From Paraflavitalea devenefica (GTDB taxonomy: Bacteria > Bacteroidota > Bacteroidia > Chitinophagales > Chitinophagaceae), in contig NZ_JAARML010000003.1 in assembly GCF_011759375.1 (NCBI RefSeq), positions 558,001 to 622,000 on the forward strand: DNA of 64,000 bases. Reading direction: 5' to 3'. How positions within the stretch are numbered: the stretch's first letter is position 1; each line of letters opens with the position of its first letter. Positions 25,454 through 33,182 of the stretch are shown here, piece after piece. The notes beneath the pieces were generated by a model that saw only the letters and a list, made by a program, of their open reading frames with translations, was not told where the DNA came from and did not search any database. The translations under genes and the position numbers were made by a program.

Positions 25454-25541
25454 GAGAATGAGTTAGTTTGAAAATTTGAAAATGGCGCTTGCCGGTCTTT
25501 TCATTTTCAAATTAGCAAATCTTCAAATTTTCAAATTGTTT
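25454..25541. repeat. AT-rich inverted repeats between tRNA-Trp and secE
   Basis: GTTTGAAAATTTGAAAATGG is mirrored by CATTTTCAAATT and then TTCAAATTTTCAAATTG just before secE. Several alternative hairpins of 12 bp or more are possible, of the same kind as the element between tRNA-Tyr and tRNA-Gly. Confidence 0.55.
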
Positions 25542-25543
25542 AT

Positions 25544-25738
25544 ATGAACAAAGTAACAACCTACTTCCAGGAATCGTACAAGGAGTTGGTGGAAAAAGTA
25601 ACCTGGCCTACCTGGGCGCAACTGCAGCAATCTACTATGATTGTGCTGGTGGCTACCCTGCTCATTACAGCCCTTGTGTGGGTAATGGACCTCGCTGCCC
25701 AAACCGGCCTTAATTTTATCTATTCATTATTCAAATAA
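25544..25738 (+). CDS. secE: Preprotein translocase subunit SecE
   Basis: 64 residues with a single membrane helix (about 30-50), the short form typical outside enterobacteria. The amphipathic helix YKELVEKVTWPTW contains the conserved KVTWPT core that clamps SecY. Its stop codon overlaps the nusG start (TAATG), so the two are translationally coupled. Confidence 0.96.
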   Translation: MNKVTTYFQESYKELVEKVTWPTWAQLQQSTMIVLVATLLITALVWVMDLAAQTGLNFIYSLFK

Positions 25739-26307
25739 TGGAAAATCAAACTATTCAACAACAGGAAACTAAATGGTATGTGCTCCGCGTGGTGAGTGGA
25801 AAAGAGCGCAAGGTGAAGGAGTACCTGGATAAAGAGATTTCCCGTGGCGGATGGGGAGAGGTTGTAAAACAGGTTTTTCTTCCGGTAGAGAAAGTATACA
25901 AAGTACAGAACGGAAAAAAAGTAATGCGGGAAAGGAACTACTATCCCGGTTACGTGATGATCGAGGTAACAGAAGGAAAACTGTCCGACGATTTGCGCGA
26001 AGCCATCAAAAATACCACCAGTGTGATCCACTTCCTCGGTAAGGAAAATCCCATTGCGTTGCGTAAAGCCGAAGTCAATAAAATGCTCGGCAAAATGGAT
26101 GAAATGGCAGAAGCCGGCGGTGTTAGCATGATCGAGCCATTCATCGTTGGTGAAACCATCAAGATCATCGAAGGACCATTCAACGACTTCAATGGTATTA
26201 TTGAAGAGGTGAACGATGAGAAGAAGAAACTGAAAGTAACCGTAAAAATATTCGGCCGTTCTACGCCTGTTGAGCTCAACTACATGCAGGTAGAAAAACT
26301 AAGCTGA
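25738..26307 (+). CDS. nusG: Transcription termination/antitermination factor NusG
   Basis: 189 residues. The NGN domain begins KWYVLRVVSGKERKVKEYLD, with VFLPVEKVYKV and YYPGYVMIEV binding the RNA polymerase clamp. The C-terminal KOW domain reads VGETIKIIEGPFNDFNGIIEEV. It couples transcription to translation or Rho. The gene overlaps secE by one base and is followed by a terminator, so the usual readthrough into rplK is interrupted. Confidence 0.97.
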   Translation: MENQTIQQQETKWYVLRVVSGKERKVKEYLDKEISRGGWGEVVKQVFLPVEKVYKVQNGKKVMRERNYYPGYVMIEVTEGKLSDDLREAIKNTTSVIHFLGKENPIALRKAEVNKMLGKMDEMAEAGGVSMIEPFIVGETIKIIEGPFNDFNGIIEEVNDEKKKLKVTVKIFGRSTPVELNYMQVEKLS

Positions 26308-26331
26308 TATTGCTACAACACATACCTGATT

Positions 26332-26361
26332 AAAAGCCACCATGCATATGGTGGCTTTTTT
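26332..26361 (+). terminator. nusG terminator
   Basis: AAAAGCCACCAT pairs with ATGGTGGCTTTT around a GCAT loop and runs into six T. Twelve base pairs. Confidence 0.88.
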
Positions 26362-26383
26362 ATTATCACACAATGGTGCAAAA

Positions 26384-26414
26384 TAAAAAAGCCTTCCGGC
26401 ATCAACAGGAAGGC
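26384..26414 (-). terminator. Terminator of the histone-like gene
   Basis: On the minus strand GCCTTCC and GGAAGGC (positions 26408-26414 and 26391-26397) form the stem, then T6. It faces the nusG terminator, making a convergent pair. Confidence 0.8.
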
Positions 26415-26437
26415 TTACTTATTTTTACCGCGATAGC

Positions 26438-26884
26438 TTAACGATTATCGTCGTCATCACCTGTTGCAGGCTCATCAGTTGTTGGTTCCTCCATAACTGG
26501 TGTAGGCTCATCATATACAGGCTCGTCAATAATCACCGGAGCTGGTGCCGGGGCTTCCACTACCGGAGCGATCACTTTTTTAGGGGCTGATTTTTTCTTG
26601 GCTGCTTTTTTCTTCGCAGGTGCTTTCTTGGCTGGCGCCTTTTTAGCAGGTGCTTTCTTGGCAGCTTTTTTCGCAGCTTTCTTCACGGCCTTTTTGGCTG
26701 CTTTTTTAGGAGCTGCCTTCTTAGCTGCCTTTTTCTTGGGAGCTGCTTTCTTTTTAGGAGCCGCTTTTTTCTTGGTTACTTTTTTCAGTGCTTTTTTAGC
26801 TACTTTTTTGGCTGCCTTTTTCTTGGGGGCAGCCTTCTTTTTAGGAGCAGCTTTTTTAGCTGTTTTTTTCTTTGCTTTGGCCAT
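26438..26884 (-). CDS. Lysine/alanine-rich histone H1-like protein with acidic tail
   Basis: 148 residues. Residues 1 to about 100 are tandem variants of KKAAPKKK, KKAAKK and KKAPA, a histone H1 C-terminal-like sequence that should bind DNA without sequence preference. The last 45 residues switch to Pro/Glu/Asp (PVYDEPTPVMEEP, ending GDDDDNR). Similar Lys-rich proteins are known in bacteria as Hc1/AlgP/H1-like proteins. Low sequence complexity makes homology unreliable, but the correct start, its own terminator and placement support a real gene. It lies opposite to secE-nusG and rplK, between them. The acidic tail could mask the basic part or bind proteins. Confidence 0.85.
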   Translation of the reverse strand: MAKAKKKTAKKAAPKKKAAPKKKAAKKVAKKALKKVTKKKAAPKKKAAPKKKAAKKAAPKKAAKKAVKKAAKKAAKKAPAKKAPAKKAPAKKKAAKKKSAPKKVIAPVVEAPAPAPVIIDEPVYDEPTPVMEEPTTDEPATGDDDDNR

Positions 26885-27107
26885 AGTGTGATATATTTTT
26901 TGAGTTGTTCGTGAAAATATATTGCAGCAAGTTGCAATTCAATGCAAAAGCTACGTAGAAAAATTCAAAAAATAAAAATTCATAAGAAGTTTGCCCATTA
27001 GAAAACAGTGCGAATTGCAGAATCAGATACAGCTAACGGTAAAATAGACGCGCCCGGAACCCCTGTCTGGCATAACTTTGAGGCATTTCCACGGTACCAG
27101 AAAAAGA

Positions 27108-27137
27108 TTTGTTTTTACCATATTTTTCATAACTTTG
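27108..27137 (+). promoter_or_regulatory. Promoter of the rplK-rplA-rplJ-rplL operon
   Basis: TTTG at 27108-27111 and a perfect TAACTTTG at 27130-27137, 18 nt apart. This gives a leader of about 110 nt before rplK. Confidence 0.6.
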
Positions 27138-27160
27138 CGACCCCAATTATAAGTTCTTTA

Positions 27161-27200
27161 TGGTCCCCGCTATACGGGGGTAGAGGAATTTGGGAGACCA
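27161..27200 (+). promoter_or_regulatory. Hairpin in rplK leader, candidate L1 autoregulation site
   Basis: Inner stem CCCCG/CGGGG (27165-27169, 27175-27179) sits on one side of an outer stem TGGTC/GACCA (27161-27165, 27196-27200) with a purine-rich asymmetric loop between. L1 represses this operon in many bacteria by binding such a leader. The match here is by shape only. Confidence 0.35.
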
Positions 27201-27253
27201 AGTATTGGCAATCCAGCCGAAAAAGGTCGTTTGAACCAATAAATCAAAGTAAA

Positions 27254-27697
27254 ATGGCTAAAGAAATTACCGGCTTCGTAAAGCTACAGGCAAAAGGTGG
27301 TCAGGCCAATCCGGCGCCTCCTATCGGACCTGCCTTGGGTTCCAAAGGTATCAATATCATGGAATTCTGTAAGCAGTTCAACGCCCGTACGCAAGACAAA
27401 ATAGGAAAAGTGCTTCCTGTTTTAATCACTGTTTACTCCGACAAGTCTTTCGACTTCGTTATCAAGACTCCTCCCGCTGCTGTTCAGTTATTGGAAGCTG
27501 CCAAGCTGCAAAGTGGTTCTAAAGAACCTAACCGCAATAAGGTAGGTAAAGTGAACTGGAACCAGGTTGAGGCTATTGCCAAAGACAAAATGCCCGACCT
27601 GAATTGTTTTACCCTGGAAAGTGCTATGAAAATGGTGGCTGGTACAGCCCGTAGCATGGGACTTACAGTGGATGGTAAAGCTCCCTGGGAAAATTAA
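27254..27697 (+). CDS. rplK: 50S ribosomal protein uL11
   Basis: 147 residues from the ATG at 27254, the family start (MAKEITGFVKLQAKGGQANPAPP). The protein binds the GTPase-associated centre of 23S rRNA. The longer upstream frame is in the leader and is rejected. It is first of four ribosomal protein genes in one operon, 51 bp before rplA. Confidence 0.98.
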   Translation: MAKEITGFVKLQAKGGQANPAPPIGPALGSKGINIMEFCKQFNARTQDKIGKVLPVLITVYSDKSFDFVIKTPPAAVQLLEAAKLQSGSKEPNRNKVGKVNWNQVEAIAKDKMPDLNCFTLESAMKMVAGTARSMGLTVDGKAPWEN

Positions 27698-27748
27698 ATC
27701 TTCACAGTCTTCGCATCCTTGCGGGGGCTTCCTTAAAACTGAATGACA

Positions 27749-28441
27749 ATGGGAATCGCTAAAAAAAGAAAAGCGGTAGACGCTAAAATAGATAAAAACA
27801 AAGTGTATTCACTCAAAGAAGCATCTACGATCGTGAAAGATGTGAATACTACCAAATTTGATGCTTCTGTAGACCTGCACATCCGTTTGGGAGTAGATCC
27901 CAAAAAGGCCGACCAGGCTATCCGTGGTACCGTTACCCTACCCCATGGCACCGGTAAAACAAAACGTGTACTGGTATTATGCAATCCTGATAAAGAAGCC
28001 GATGCAAGATCAGCCGGTGCTGACTTTGTAGGCCTGGATGAATTCATACAAAAAATTGAAGGTGGCTGGGTAGATGTAGATGTGATCGTAGCTACTCCTT
28101 CCGTGATGCCCAAGATTGGTAAACTGGGTAAAATACTGGGTCCCCGTAACCTGATGCCAAACCCCAAAACAGGTACAGTTACCAACGATGTAGCTGCTGC
28201 TGTAAATGAGGTGAAAGGTGGTAAAATTGCCTTCAAGGTAGATAAAGCAGGTATTATCCATGCTTCTATCGGCCGGGTAAGCTTCAGCCCCGAAAAGATT
28301 GCTGCGAACAGCCTGGAGCTGATCAACGCCATCATCAAGGCTAAGCCATCTTCTGCAAAAGGTACCTACTTGAGAAGCATATTCATGGCTAGTACCATGA
28401 GTCCTTCTATTCCAGTAGAAACCAAATCTTTAATGAACTAA
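27749..28441 (+). CDS. rplA: 50S ribosomal protein uL1
   Basis: 230 residues from the second of two in-frame ATGs (27743 and 27749), giving MGIAKKRK as in the family. Both L1 domains are intact, with the signature NLMPNPKTGTVTNDV. The protein forms the L1 stalk and is the usual translational repressor of this operon. Confidence 0.97.
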   Translation: MGIAKKRKAVDAKIDKNKVYSLKEASTIVKDVNTTKFDASVDLHIRLGVDPKKADQAIRGTVTLPHGTGKTKRVLVLCNPDKEADARSAGADFVGLDEFIQKIEGGWVDVDVIVATPSVMPKIGKLGKILGPRNLMPNPKTGTVTNDVAAAVNEVKGGKIAFKVDKAGIIHASIGRVSFSPEKIAANSLELINAIIKAKPSSAKGTYLRSIFMASTMSPSIPVETKSLMN

Positions 28442-28509
28442 AATTTGTAACGCGTTCATGGGCTATCCGTAAGGGAAGCTGACAGCGAAAACATCAAAAA
28501 ATTTGCGTT

Positions 28510-29043
28510 ATGACCAAGCAAGAAAAAAATGAAGTAATTGATGCGTTGAAGGAGAAATTCTCTCAATACAACAACTTCTACATTACCAATACAGAATCTC
28601 TCACCGTTGCGCAGGTTGGTAAACTGCGTCGTATTTGTTTCGATAAGAATGTCGAAATGAAAGTGGCTAAGAACACCCTCATCAAAAAAGCACTCGAAAG
28701 CCTGGACGAAAAACGTTACTCCGGTGTATTCGAATCTTTGAACGGTGTTACCGCCATCATGTTCAGTGAAAATGCCAAAGAACCAGCCCTTATCATCTCC
28801 GATTTCCGCAAAGCAGGAAAGAAAGATGAAACAAGGCCCGTATTGAAAGCTGCGTTCATTGATGGTGATGTATTTGCAGGTGATGATCAACTGAAGGTAC
28901 TGACTGCTCTGAAAAGCAAAAACGACCTTATCGGCGAAATCATCGGCTTACTGCAATCTCCTGCGAAGAACGTTATCAGCGGCCTGAATGCCGGCGGCAA
29001 ACTGGCCAGCCTGGTAAAAGCGCTGGAGGACAGGGCTCAGTAA
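28510..29043 (+). CDS. rplJ: 50S ribosomal protein uL10
   Basis: 177 residues. The base of the L7/L12 stalk: the N-terminal rRNA-binding domain has VAQVGKLRRICFD and KVAKNTLIKKAL, and the C-terminal helix region binds L12 dimers. It lies 68 bp after rplA and 168 bp before rplL. Confidence 0.97.
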   Translation: MTKQEKNEVIDALKEKFSQYNNFYITNTESLTVAQVGKLRRICFDKNVEMKVAKNTLIKKALESLDEKRYSGVFESLNGVTAIMFSENAKEPALIISDFRKAGKKDETRPVLKAAFIDGDVFAGDDQLKVLTALKSKNDLIGEIIGLLQSPAKNVISGLNAGGKLASLVKALEDRAQ

Positions 29044-29052
29044 TTGTATTTA

Positions 29053-29092
29053 GCAGCCAAAGGCTAATAGCCTAATACCTAACAGCTAATGG
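29053..29092. repeat. GCTAA-type short repeats between rplJ and rplL
   Basis: AAAGGCTAATAGCCTAATAC and CTAACAGCTAATGGCT are packed head to tail; GGCTAATAGCC is nearly palindromic. The same units, including CTAACAGCTAA, occur between rpoB and rpoC. Confidence 0.55.
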
Positions 29093-29211
29093 CTCCAAAT
29101 AACACCCAAGTCTTCGGGTATAAGTGAAGACAAATTATATTACCTCCGCCGGAGTGAGGGCTTTAAAATGTAAGAGCCTGATCCATGAAGGCGGTTATTA
29201 AAAAATGTAAA

Positions 29212-29586
29212 ATGGCAGACTTAAAATCATTTGCAGAACAGTTGGTTAACCTGACTGTAAAAGAAGTTAACGAATTAGCTAAGATCCTGAAAGATGAGTA
29301 CGGTATCGAGCCTGCTGCTGCTGCAGTAGCTGTTGCTGGTCCTGCCGGCGCTGCTGCTCCTGCTGCTGAAGAAAAGACTTCTTTCAACGTTATCCTGAAA
29401 AATGGTGGCGCTAACAAACTGAACGTAGTTAAGATCGTTAAAGATCTGACTGGTCTCGGTCTGAAAGAAGCTAAAGATCTGGTAGACGGCGCTCCCAAGC
29501 CTGTTAAAGAAGGCGTAAGCAAAGCTGATGCTGAAGCACTGGTTGCTAAGCTGAAAGAAGCAGGTGCTGATGTTGAAATCGCTTAA
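29212..29586 (+). CDS. rplL: 50S ribosomal protein bL12
   Basis: 124 residues from the ATG at 29212 (MADLKSFAEQL). The N-terminal dimerisation helices, an Ala/Pro hinge (EPAAAAVAVAGPAGAAAPA) and the C-terminal factor-binding domain (KEAKDLVDGAPKPVKEGVSK) are all present. It recruits translation GTPases to the ribosome. Last gene of the operon, ended by a strong terminator. Confidence 0.97.
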   Translation: MADLKSFAEQLVNLTVKEVNELAKILKDEYGIEPAAAAVAVAGPAGAAAPAAEEKTSFNVILKNGGANKLNVVKIVKDLTGLGLKEAKDLVDGAPKPVKEGVSKADAEALVAKLKEAGADVEIA

Positions 29587-29609
29587 TCAGGTTTCTGCTC
29601 ACATAATTA

Positions 29610-29635
29610 CCCCGGTCATCGACCGGGGTTTTTTA
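29610..29635 (+). terminator. rplL terminator
   Basis: CCCCGGTC (29610-29617) pairs with GACCGGGG (29621-29628), loop ATC, followed by T6. Confidence 0.9.
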
Positions 29636-29713
29636 TTGCCCATCCTCTCCAAATTCATTGCCATTCTGCTTTGTTGCCTCGCTGCCTTCCTAATATAACG
29701 GTTTCGTAAACTT

Positions 29714-29746
29714 ATTTTGCAAAATCGGTTTAGTTGCTTAATATTG
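29714..29746 (+). promoter_or_regulatory. Shared promoter with built-in LacI-type operator, copy 1
   Basis: The copy begins with the palindrome ATTTTGCAAAAT, continues with CGGTTTAGTTGC, and ends TAATATTG. TTTG at 29716-29719 and TAATATTG at 29739-29746 form a Bacteroidetes promoter with a 19-nt spacer. CAAAATCGGTTTAG at 29720-29733 lies within the spacer and has the central CG and dyad pattern of LacI-family operators. It matches the palindrome at 36055 in 11 of 14 positions. Copy 2 (35894) is identical in 32 of 33 bases. A bound LacI would block RNA polymerase directly. Confidence 0.75.
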
Positions 29747-29999
29747 AATGCACTCTCCCCAATCTTTATTACCGTGTGAACTCCTGATCGTTGACAACCA
29801 ACGATTCATGTCTCTATTGACCATCCCCTAACGCCAACGTAGAAGTTGTACTTATTGGTTCTTATTACAGTACTGGTTTTCTATCCGGCTCTTGATCAGT
29901 GGCTTTGCTAACGATTGACCCCGCAGTTTTTACTGCACCTATAGCAGGCCTATGGACAGTACTGTTCTGTAAGCTTGTTCACCAAATTTAGAACTGCAT

Positions 30000-32900
30000 A
30001 TGAAAAAGGTACATTCCAACTTCAGGCAGACAGGATGGCTATGCCTACTCCTGCTCTTTTTTTCCACACAAGCGTTTGCTCAAACAAGAATGATCACCGG
30101 AAAGGTTACCGACTCCAAAGACAGTATTGGACTGCCCGGTGTATCTGTTCAGGCTAAAGGGGCATTGGCTGCCGCCCAAACCGGTAGCGACGGTACTTTC
30201 CGGCTTGAAATTCCACAAAACGTTAAGGCATTGGTTTTCTCTTTTGTGGGGTATGACCGTATTGAAGTACCGGTCGGTTCATCTGATGTAGTGAATGCTT
30301 TACTAACTGCCAACAGCACGTCATTACAGGATGTAGTAGTGATCGGATACGGCACCCAACGGAAATCTGATCTTACGGGCGCCGTAGGTTCCGTGAGATC
30401 CGCGCAGTTGGCCGAGCGACCGGCCGTATCGCTCAACCAGGCCCTGGCAGGCAGGATACCGGGTGTACAGGTTAATACGAACTCGGGCCGGCCCGGGGGA
30501 CAAAGCAACGTGCGGATACGCGGGTTCAGTTCTATCAATTCCTCCAACAACCCCCTGTACGTAATTGATGGAGTGATCATCCCCGTAGGTACGCAAACAC
30601 AGAACAGCAATGCGATCGACTACATCAATCCCAGCGATGTGGCGGCTATCGAAGTGCTGAAAGATGCTTCTGCTACAGCCATCTATGGCGCACGTGGCGC
30701 CAATGGCGTTATACTCGTAAGCACCAAACGGGGCAGCACCTCCGGCGGAAGGGTTACTTATGATGTGGAACTGGGCGTTCCTACCATTGGCCCACACCGG
30801 GTAAAAATGCTGAATGCGAAAGAATATGTGGCGGTGGAAGACCTTGCTTATGATAACATCAAAGTGTACGATGCCGACGGCTGGGCTGCCGGCAACTATA
30901 CTTCCCTGCAGGATCCCCGGGAAAAGCGTAAAAACATACCCTCCCTGTTCGATGCCAATGGTGATCCGCTGTACAATACCGATTGGCTGAAAGCTTCCAC
31001 GCAAAACAAGCTGTCACAGAATCACCAGGTATCCTTTTCCAATGGGAATGCAGACAATAACTATGGTGTGTTCCTGGGATATCGTAATGACAATGGGCTG
31101 CTGTTGAACTCTTACCTGAAACGGTATTCGGGCCGGTTTGTATTTGACAGTAAGATCAAGAGCTGGCTCAAAGTGGGTGGTACTTTGGGTTATAATAACC
31201 AGAAAGAAAATATTGTGGACCAGGGAACCGGTGGTCTTAACTCCGTGCGTATGATCACAGAGGGCTTTCCTTTTTTACCTGTTAAATATCCCAATGGTAA
31301 ATGGGCCGATAATGCAGACTACCCCGATGCAGAAGGTGGTTCCAATCCTGTGCACATCCTCAATGAACGTAAGTTTGAAATGGTTACCCAAACTACGCTG
31401 GGGAATGTGTACGCCGATATCTACCTGGCCAAAGGGCTGGAGTTAAGAACAATATTGGGCGCCTATATCGCTACCCGTAATGTGACCGAATACAATGGCA
31501 GAAGCTTGTCCAACATATCACTGGACCAGCGCGGCACTTCCAATGTGGCCAATGGCCGGGAGTCCTACTGGTCTTCGGAAAGCTACCTTACTTACAAAAA
31601 GAAACTCCGGGAAAATGATGAATTTACCGGTATGCTGGGTATCTCTTGGCAGGAAACCAATATCTACAATAATGGGGTAGGGGCAGAAAACTTCTCTACC
31701 GATTACTTTCAGGCCAATAACCTCGGCGCTTCCAGCAAGCCTATTCCCGGGTCTTCCAACCGGTCAAGGTTTGCCTTCAACTCTTACTTTGGCAGGTTCA
31801 ATTACGTGTTGAATGATAAATACCTGCTCACCTTAACAGGCAGGGTAGATGGTTCTTCCAAGTTTGGTAAAAATCATAAATACGCTTTCTTCCCCTCGGC
31901 TGCATTGGCCTGGCGGGTATCGGATGAAGACTTCATGCGGAACAGCGCTGTTATATCCAATATGAAACTGCGTGCCAGCGTGGGTGTAACAGGCAACTCT
32001 GAGATACCTACCTATTCCGCTTTATCACTGCTGGGTTCTGATTATGCGGCTATTATCAATAACACCCGTACAGCGGGCGTAGGGCTGGGACGTCTCGGCA
32101 ACCCGGACCTCCGTTGGGAAAAAACAACCCAAACCGATCTGGGATTGGAAGTAGGGCTCTGGGGCAACAGGGTATTGCTGGAAGCGGATGTGTATTATCG
32201 TAAAACGACTGATATGCTTCTAAATGCGCCGGTGCCACGCTCTACCGGTTATCCGTCTATTTACAGGAACATCGGCAGCATGGAAAACAAGGGGCTGGAA
32301 ATTTCTATCGGCACTGTGAATATCAGCACGGCCGATTTCACCTGGAGCACTGCCTTTAATATTTCCATGAACAAGAATAAGGTACTGGCCCTCGCTACAC
32401 CGGCTGACATCTTTGGGGTAGGCAATCCCAACTTCACCAACCAAACCGGTATCATCCGCGTAGGGGAGCCTGTGGGCTCATTCTGGGGACTTACCCGCCT
32501 GGGTACATGGGGCACCAAAGATGCCGATGAAGCAGCCAAATTCTCCAGCTATCGTGGCGGCAAAGACATCTTACCCGGTGATATCAGGTACCTCGATGTA
32601 AACGGCGATTCTGCGATCAATGATGCCGACAGAAGCATCATTGGCAATGGTAATCCTGACGGATGGGGTAGCCTGTTCAATACCTTTAAATACAAAAACT
32701 TCGAGCTTACCGTAGAGCTTCAATACGTATATGGCAATGACGTCCTGAACATGACCAAGCACTCCGGTGAAGACCGCCAGGCGCTGGCCAACAGCTTTGC
32801 TTCTGTATTGAATGCCTGGACGCCCGATAACCAGAATACGCCGATAGCGGCTATCAGGAACAGCAAAGCCGGGTATGTTACCAATGTGGATACCCATTGG

Positions 32901-33152
32901 ATGGAGGATGGTTCCTTTATCCGGGGAAAGAATATCCTGCTGGGTTACACCTTTGCGCCTTCCCTCATCCAACGGTTGCGACTTTCAAAGCTGCGGGTAT
33001 ATGCTTCTGTGCAGAACTTCTTCCTGGCTACCAAATTCAGCGGCAATGATCCGGAGGTTACTACCTATGGCCAGCCATTTGCGCAGGGACAAACTTTCTT
33101 TGATTATCCCAAACCAACCACCTACACACTGGGCGTAAATGTGAGCCTGTAA
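30000..33152 (+). CDS. SusC/RagA family TonB-linked outer-membrane transporter
   Basis: 1050 residues. Signal peptide (GWLCLLLLFFSTQAFAQ), then a carboxypeptidase-D-like domain (ITGKVTDSKDSIGLPGVSV to about residue 105). A TonB-box-like/plug start follows at DVVVIGYGTQRKSDLTGAVGSV, then plug signatures VRIRGFSSINSSNNPLYVIDG and ATAIYGARGANGVILVSTK. The remaining 750 residues form the 22-strand barrel. With its SusD partner it imports large oligosaccharides across the outer membrane. It is the first gene of the first susCD pair, preceded by promoter-operator copy 1 and a leader of about 250 nt. No signal-transduction (STN) domain is present. Confidence 0.95.
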   Translation: MKKVHSNFRQTGWLCLLLLFFSTQAFAQTRMITGKVTDSKDSIGLPGVSVQAKGALAAAQTGSDGTFRLEIPQNVKALVFSFVGYDRIEVPVGSSDVVNALLTANSTSLQDVVVIGYGTQRKSDLTGAVGSVRSAQLAERPAVSLNQALAGRIPGVQVNTNSGRPGGQSNVRIRGFSSINSSNNPLYVIDGVIIPVGTQTQNSNAIDYINPSDVAAIEVLKDASATAIYGARGANGVILVSTKRGSTSGGRVTYDVELGVPTIGPHRVKMLNAKEYVAVEDLAYDNIKVYDADGWAAGNYTSLQDPREKRKNIPSLFDANGDPLYNTDWLKASTQNKLSQNHQVSFSNGNADNNYGVFLGYRNDNGLLLNSYLKRYSGRFVFDSKIKSWLKVGGTLGYNNQKENIVDQGTGGLNSVRMITEGFPFLPVKYPNGKWADNADYPDAEGGSNPVHILNERKFEMVTQTTLGNVYADIYLAKGLELRTILGAYIATRNVTEYNGRSLSNISLDQRGTSNVANGRESYWSSESYLTYKKKLRENDEFTGMLGISWQETNIYNNGVGAENFSTDYFQANNLGASSKPIPGSSNRSRFAFNSYFGRFNYVLNDKYLLTLTGRVDGSSKFGKNHKYAFFPSAALAWRVSDEDFMRNSAVISNMKLRASVGVTGNSEIPTYSALSLLGSDYAAIINNTRTAGVGLGRLGNPDLRWEKTTQTDLGLEVGLWGNRVLLEADVYYRKTTDMLLNAPVPRSTGYPSIYRNIGSMENKGLEISIGTVNISTADFTWSTAFNISMNKNKVLALATPADIFGVGNPNFTNQTGIIRVGEPVGSFWGLTRLGTWGTKDADEAAKFSSYRGGKDILPGDIRYLDVNGDSAINDADRSIIGNGNPDGWGSLFNTFKYKNFELTVELQYVYGNDVLNMTKHSGEDRQALANSFASVLNAWTPDNQNTPIAAIRNSKAGYVTNVDTHWMEDGSFIRGKNILLGYTFAPSLIQRLRLSKLRVYASVQNFFLATKFSGNDPEVTTYGQPFAQGQTFFDYPKPTTYTLGVNVSL

Positions 33153-33182
33153 TCCCTTTCTTCACTCAAAAAGTCAGCGTAT

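Larger units (their letters stand above)
26885..27253. other. Divergent region between the histone-like gene and rplK
   Basis: 369 bp holding the rplK promoter (27108-27137), a second TAACTTTG at 27073-27080, and the rplK leader hairpin (27161-27200). No gene is supported; the frame upstream of rplK simply remains open from 27008. Confidence 0.5.
29587..29999. other. Intergenic region between rplL and the first susC
   Basis: 413 bp holding the rplL terminator, the promoter-operator at 29714-29746, and then a leader of about 250 nt before susC. No gene is supported. Two copies of ACAGTACTG are present at 29867 and 29956. Confidence 0.6.

Noticed and set aside
26598..26891. Plus-strand frame rich in Phe and Ala opposite the histone-like gene
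   Set aside because: It is the complement of Lys/Ala codon repeats; the minus-strand frame has the sensible start, composition and terminator.
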